A stretch of DNA of 64,000 bases from NCBI GenBank assembly GCA_032164245.1, contig JAVMKO010000001.1, positions 60,990,892-61,054,891 on the forward strand, given 5' to 3'. Of this stretch, positions 58,690 to 64,000 are shown one piece after another (position 1 is the first letter of the stretch; the number at the start of each line of letters is the position of its first letter). The notes under the pieces are model-generated. The model worked only from the letters and a program-made list of their open reading frames with translations, was not told the DNA's origin and ran no database searches. The DNA comes from Sternotherus odoratus. Its lineage: Eukaryota > Chordata > Testudines > Kinosternidae. The translations under genes and the position numbers were made by a program.

Positions 58690-59387
58690 GAATCAAGAAG
58701 CTTGCACTTCGAATGTGCCACTGCTGCCCCCCCCCCCCATTTCTGCGAGTGCAGAGCTACCTGGCGGAAGGAGGGTGCCGCTTGCTGACTCTGCAGCTGG
58801 ATACCGCTGCCTGGGTCCTTGCGTTGGTTGTGCTCCCCTACTGTGTGCTGGGAGCCAGCCTGTTTTTTGTCCAACAGTGAGTGCCCACACCCAGATCCCA
58901 GCTGCTGAGCCCCAACCACCCTCACCTTGACCCTCCCTCTCCCCGCAGTCAGAACCACCCAATGAGCCCCTATGTATCCAAATTCCTCACTGAAGCACCC
59001 ACCCCCAGATTGCCCCCACACAGAACCCTTTTAGCCCACACCTCAATCCCCACACACTAAGCCCCTGTACGCTTGGATCCTGCTGAGCTCAGCCTACCTG
59101 CCCACACCTGGTGTGTCTGTTGCAGAGGAGCAGGGTTCCAAAGTGTTTCTGGGGCAGGCCCGGCTCTAGCACTGTGTCCGGGCTGGCTGCAACCTCACTG
59201 CTGAGTCTGTGGCCCAGGAGCATGTCGGGGCCGGGAGAGCTTCAAGGTGATCTCCCACCTCTTTGCAGCCAGTCACCTGTGCTCTCCACTGACATGCTGG
59301 AGATTCCACATTTATTTATTGACCAATAAAATTTGCAGAATTTTAAAATATTGTTCACTGATTTTTTCTTAATTATTTATATCTTTA

Positions 59388-60204
59388 CTAGTGTAAAAGC
59401 CTGTGGACACGGGCCAACAGTAACGCCCTCCCCCCCTCAACCCCCCCACTCCAAGCCCCCCCCGCTCAACCCCCCCACTCCAAGCGTGCCCCCCACTCCA
59501 AGGCCCCCCCCCGCTCACCCCCTGCTCGTTCAGCCTCCCCTCCCCCCCCACGGCCCTCCCGCTCATTCAGCCTCCCCTCCCCCCCACGCCCCTCCACGCT
59601 CGTTCAGCCTCCCCTCCTCCCCCCACGGCCCTCCCGCTCATTCAGCCTCCCCTCCCCCCCACGCCCCTCCACGCTCGTTCAGCCTCCCCTCCTCCCCCCA
59701 CGGCCCTCCCCCCCCGCTCATTCAGCCTCCCCTCCCCCCCACGCCCCCCCACTCGTTCAGCCTCCCCTCCCCCCCACGCCCCTCCACTCGTTCAGCCTCC
59801 CCTCGCCCCACGCCCCCCCCCGCTCATTCATCCCCACTCCCACCCACTCCAAGGCCTCCGCTCGCTCAGCTCTCTCCCCCTCCCCCACTCAACGGCCCCG
59901 GCTAGGCTGGCGCAGCTGGCCGTGCCGTGCCCGGGCGCCTCCACCCCACCGGCCCAGTGCCCCCTTCCCGCGCCCCGCCTGGCCAGAGCCCCCTGCCTGC
60001 GCCTATTGCGCCCAGCCACCCTCCTGCCCTAGGACCCTGATCCAGACCCTGCTTCCCTCTCAGCAGCGTTCGCGCGGTGGCCATGTTGTGCTGACGAACT
60101 ACACCTCCCAGCATGCTACACCTCCCAGCTTGCCGTTAGTCCAGGCTGTCTCTACTGCGCATGACAGCTTCACACAAACTTTTCTAGCCGATTATTAAAT
60201 AGGA
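59388..60204 (-). mobile_element. Helitron of a second family
   Basis: On the minus strand it begins TCCTATTTAATAATCGGCTAG-like text at 60204 and ends with a hairpin (cccgtg-tc-cacagg) followed by CTTTTACACTAG at 59388-59391, then T. TC start, subterminal hairpin and CTAG end, with A|T flanks, are the Helitron signature, but the ends differ from the family at 533 and 21506. The interior (59430-59880) is a C-rich minisatellite and there is no Rep/helicase frame. Confidence 0.65.
59430..59880. repeat. Minisatellite in the second Helitron
   Basis: Units of about 35-40 bp, often alternating in pairs, contain gctc(a/g)ttcagcctcccctc followed by C-runs and acg(g/c)ccctcc. The 190-residue proline-rich frame through it is an artefact of the array. 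Confidence 0.85.
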
Positions 60205-60462
60205 TTTTGCACAGAATTGCCTCCGGAGTAATATTTGCCACTTGCAGTTGCATATACACCACAGGACATTATAGATAATCTCATCATACCATCCCCTACA
60301 TAAATGAATCAAGCTCAGTTTTAAAACCGGTTTGATTTTTTGCCTCCACTAATCCCCTTGAGAGGCTGTCCTAGAACGTCACACTCCTTTGATGGTTAGG
60401 AATCTTCTTATAATTTCAAGCCTAAACTTCTTGATAGCCAGTTTATATCCATTTGTTCTTGG

Positions 60463-60543
60463 GTTGGACTAGGTGAGGGGGTTGGACTAGAATACTAGAT
60501 GATCTCCTGAGGTCCTTTCCAACCCTGATATTCTATGACTCTG
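60463..60543 (+). mobile_element. Short CR1 3' tail, sense
   Basis: ggttggactagaatactaga, tgatctcctgaggtcctttc and aaccctgatattctatgact are a CR1 3' terminus inserted in the opposite-strand CR1. Confidence 0.8.
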
Positions 60544-61150
60544 CACTTGGCATTTAGCTTAAATAATTCTTCTCTCCTCCTGGTGTTTAACCCTCCTGAT
60601 ATCTCCTTTCAGCCTATCTTTGATTAGGCTAAACAAGCCAAGCTCCCTAAGTCTCCTCTTTCGAGATAGGTTCTCCATTTTTCTGATCATTCTAGTAACC
60701 CTTCTCTGAACCAGTTCTGGTTTGCATTCATCTTTTTTTAAACATGGAAGACGTGAATTGCACACAGTATTCCAAATGAGATCTCAACGGTGCCTTGTAT
60801 AATGGTATTAACACTTCCCTGTATTTACTGGAAATACCTCACCTGATGCATCCTAACATTGCATTAGCCTTTTTCATGGTCACATCACACTGGCAGCTCA
60901 TAGTCCTCCTGTGTTCAATCAAAACACCCAGGTCTTTCTCCTCCTTTATTGATGAAAATATTATAGCATCTTATAGCAAATATTTCAGTGCATGATCCTG
61001 CACTTTACATTATTAAATTTCATCCCATTTTTTTTACTCGTTTTCAAGATTATCCAGATCTTGTATGATATTCCAGTTCTCCTCCTCACTGGTGATACCT
61101 CCCAAATTTGTGTCAGCGCAAATTTTATTAGTATGTGTTCACTTTTTGTA

Positions 61151-61270
61151 GGGTGACCAGACAAGCAAATGTGAAAAATTAGGACAGGGGGTGGGAGGTA
61201 ATAGGAGCCTATATAAGAAAAAGACCAAAAATTGGGACTGTCCTTATAAAATCGGGATATCTGGTCACCC
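61151..61270. mobile_element. Complete 120-bp TA-target MITE
   Basis: Ends GGGTGACCAG and ctggtcaccc are perfect inverted repeats, flanked by TA on each side (61149-61150, 61271-61272). It sits inside the antisense CR1, whose sequence resumes directly afterwards. The half copy at 4346 belongs to the same family. Confidence 0.9.
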
Positions 61271-62035
61271 TAACTGTTGTGTCAAGGTTATTAATGAAAA
61301 TATTAAATAAGATTGGACCCAAGACCGATCCATGAAGAACTCCACTAGTAACCTCCCACCAGCCTGACAGTTCACCTTTCATTATGGCCTGTTGTAGACT
61401 CCCCTTTAACCATTGCTTACCCGCCTTTCAATTCTTGTATTGATCCCTAATAATTTCCCACATGGAAATGTATCAGATACCTTACTGAAATCCAGATACA
61501 TTAGATCTACTACATTTCCTTTGTATCTTCTTAAATAAAGGGATCAGGCTGGTCTGGCACAATCTAACTTTTGTAAAACCATGTTGTATTTTAGCCCATG
61601 TACCTGCATGTACTTAACTGCCTTCTTTTTTCAAAATATGTTCTAAGACCTTGAGGCTGTAGTGTTTTGGATCACTATCCCCCCCTTTTTTAAAAAAGGC
61701 ATTTTTCCGGTCGTAGGGTACAACTCCCGAATTTACAGATTCATTGTAAATCCTTTCTCGTGGACTTGCAATTTCATGTGCCAGTTCCTGTAATATTCTT
61801 GGATAGAGATTATCTGATTTGGTCCCATTAAACTGTTTGAGTTTGACTTCTACCTAAGATGAGGTAATTTCAGTTCCCACATGCTCATTTCCATTTGCCA
61901 CCCCACTGCCATTACCCCTAAGGTCCTTATTTCCTTTATTAAAAACTGAGGGAAAGTATTTGTTTAGATGGTGGACCAAACCTAGATTATCTTTAATCTA
62001 CACCCCATCCTCAGTGTTTAGTGGTTCTACTTCTT

Positions 62036-63165
62036 CTGTAAGGTGGAAGCTGTAATTTACCTGAAGGATTTTCTCTGGTTGTGGATTGTATTTAACATTT
62101 TGTGGAAAAGCTGTTCAAGCATTAGGGTTTTGTTTTTTGTTTTTTTATCTCAGCATAGTTCCAAGTGTGACATATTCCAGCCTTTAAAACAACAAGTAAA
62201 TAAGACATGCACTTCTCCAAGATGCAATCAACAGCCTGGCGTACACATGTCAAAGACAGCATGATCAGCGGTTGTTTTTCTTCTTTGGACCAAAGATTGT
62301 CCCTTCACATCCTCCCTCATTCAGGGAAAAATCACTTTGGTTTCAGATACATATTTATTTAATTACCAGTCAGTAATCTCCAGACCATATTTCATTAAAA
62401 TGCTAGAGATAGCAAATGTCACCATCCTGTCATACCTGTTGACATACCTTACTGACTTTGTCTTATGAGACTATCAGAATTCTCTTTTCTATTGATCCAC
62501 ATATTACAAATAACTGCATGCATAATTTAATCCGTCTGAGATGGTTCTCCAGGGTGCAGATAATGCTAGTTCATGATATTGAATCTTTATTATCTTTGAA
62601 AAATAATTTGGTAGTTTGGGGTAAGATCTGTGTAAAGACTTATTCTTCAGTGCTACTTTTTCTTGTCTTCCTGCTTTTTCTTTCAAAGATGTAGACTTTC
62701 ATTTTAGGGATTTGAAACCACCATAAATATCACACTCAGTGAGATTTTGAATCAAATTCTCAGCCTGTACACATTTTTTATACCTAAGGTTAGAGACATT
62801 TTGTTCAACTGGCTGAAGATCAAACTGCTGATTTAAATGGGTTCATCCAGAGTGAGAAAAGGTATGTCTGAAACATATTAACATCAAACTTGACCTTCAT
62901 CTGTTTTGAGTAAGTGATAGGCTGCCAATATTTTAACACTAAGCTTCTTGTAGAGAGAAGGGAGAGAGGGTTAGGAAATCTAGTCATTAATTTTCTTAGT
63001 ATACAAATACTTTTTCAGAACCATAACAAGTGAAGGATACAACTGCTTGGCAGAATATATTAAATGCACATTGCTAGAGAAGGTTTTACTTGATCTCTTA
63101 AGAATATTTTGCACTACTGGTGATATAATGGCATGTTCATTTTGATATCTGAACTGGGATTAGAG
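62036..63165. other. Unique AT-rich stretch
   Basis: No gene or bounded repeat recognised. Confidence 0.5.
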
Positions 63166-64000
63166 CAGGGGTCTCCAAACTACGGCCCGCGGGCCAGATG
63201 CGGCCCGCGAGGCCCTCTCATCCGGCCCGCGGCAGGGGTCGGGAACCAGCCACGGGGCCGGGATGCGCCGCGTGCTCCGCTGCCGCCGCCAGCCACGGGG
63301 CCGGGACGCGCCGCGTGCTCCGCTGCCGCCGCCAGCCGCGGGGCCGGGACGCGCCGCGTGCTCCGCTGCCGCCGCCAGCCACGGGGCCGAGACGCGCCGC
63401 GTGCTCCGCGGCCGCCGCCGGCCAGGGACGGCTCAGAGCTGGGGCCGGGACGCGCCGCACCGCACCGCCACCCAGTTACAGGCGGCGAAACAAGGAGCCA
63501 CCCACTGCCAGGCGGCGAAATGGTCTGTGGGGAGAGACCGGGTTGAGCGGGTCAGTTGGGGGGGGGGGGGGTTGGAGGAAAGGAGGTTTTTGGGGGGAGA
63601 GACCAGGCTGGGTGGGTCAGTTGGGGGTTGGAGGAAAGGAGGTTTTGGGGGGAGAGACCTGGGTGGGTGGGTCAGTTGGGGGGGGGGGGGTTGGAGGAAA
63701 GGAGGTTTTGGGGGGAGAGACCTGGCTGGGTGGGTCAGTTGGGGGTTGGAGGAAAGGAGGTTTGGGGGGAGAGACCTGGGTGGGTCATTTGGGGGGGGGT
63801 TGGAGGAAAGGAGGTTTTGGGGGGAGAGACCTGGTTGGGTGGGTCATTTGGGGGGGGGGGTTGGAGGAAAGGAGGTTTTGGGGGGAGAGACCTGGCTGGG
63901 TGGGTCAGTTGGGGGGGGGTTGGAGGAAAGGCGGTTTTGGGGGGAGAGACCTGGCTGGGTGGGTCAGTTGGGGGGGGGGGGTTGGAGGAAAGGAGGTTTT
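63166..64000 (-). mobile_element. hAT element, second copy, cut by window end
   Basis: Starts with the same terminus CAGGGGTCTCCAAACT and reads as the reverse complement of 2525-3705: the 43-bp array (63240-63460, about four units), the gtttcgccgcctg-type spacer, then the 57-62-bp array to the last base. The other terminus lies outside the window. Open frames here are repeat translations. Orientation is opposite to the first copy. Confidence 0.92.

Larger units (their letters stand above)
58690..60228. mobile_element. Unclassified interspersed repeat with Helitron inside
   Basis: The stretch gcagaattttaaaatattgt (about 59335) and, after the Helitron at 59388-60204, ttttgcacagaattgcctcc appear to be two sides of one interrupted repeat. 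The left part (58690-59330) is GC-richer and its open frames on both strands match no family I know. Left boundary and superfamily are unknown. Confidence 0.4.
60262..62035 (-). mobile_element. CR1 LINE, antisense, with nested insertions
   Basis: On the minus strand from 62035: RT motif A as LMYLDFSKVSDTFP near 61500-61450, motif B as GVLHGSVLGPILFNIFINN near 61340-61280, then the C-terminal QRRVTRMIRKMENLSRKRRL near 60740-60640. The 3' part is interrupted at 60463-60543 by a short CR1 3' tail in plus orientation (gatgatctcctgaggtcctt, gatattctatgact) and at 61151-61270 by a MITE. Frameshifts and stops are frequent. Confidence 0.85.

Noticed and set aside
59333..59905. 190-residue Pro/Ser/His-rich frame
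   Set aside because: Periodic translation of the minisatellite in the second Helitron.

Overview
The window is non-coding vertebrate nuclear DNA. I find no convincing intact cellular gene, no rRNA, no functional tRNA and no CRISPR array. It is an AT-rich intergenic or intronic background packed with nested transposable elements. The mix is dominated by CR1-type LINEs, whose 3' ends carry the usual 'gaggtcccttcca...attctatga' tail. It also holds L2-like, RTE and Penelope retroelements, a gypsy-like LTR element, and hAT, pogo/Tigger-like, Harbinger and Helitron DNA transposons. This mix fits a sauropsid genome, most likely a turtle. The taxon is an inference from repeat style, not proven by any gene.

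Layout: 0.5-6 kb has a Helitron, CR1 pieces, a hAT with a perfect 8-bp target duplication (2525-3705), and two back-to-back MITEs (4871-5492). 6.5-9.3 kb is one CR1 split by a hAT (7313-8207) with a perfect target duplication. 9.3-19 kb is mostly unique DNA with a SINE, old antisense CR1 and a pogo-like element. 19.3-22.9 kb is a non-autonomous gypsy-like element whose 3' LTR holds two tandem Helitrons; one keeps a short piece of the Helitron protein. 26-28.8 kb is the longest CR1 (antisense, endonuclease and reverse-transcriptase relics). 29-33.6 kb has CR1, L2-like and ORF1/ORF2 LINE relics. 33.6-36.5 kb has a foldback MITE inside an LTR-like repeat, then an LTR-like element with a 50-bp tandem array. 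37.3 kb has a Penelope endonuclease tail, 46.1 kb a young RTE tail with a 10-bp target duplication, 49-50.1 kb a Harbinger with repeated hairpins, and 58.7-62 kb a second Helitron type plus a CR1. At 63.2 kb a second copy of the first hAT runs off the window in inverted orientation.

The most striking shared feature is that elements of at least five unrelated DNA-transposon superfamilies each carry a GC-rich minisatellite in their interior. The best candidates for host transcript sequence are a 56-nt exon-like segment at 52449-52504 and a weaker one at 11812-11948.
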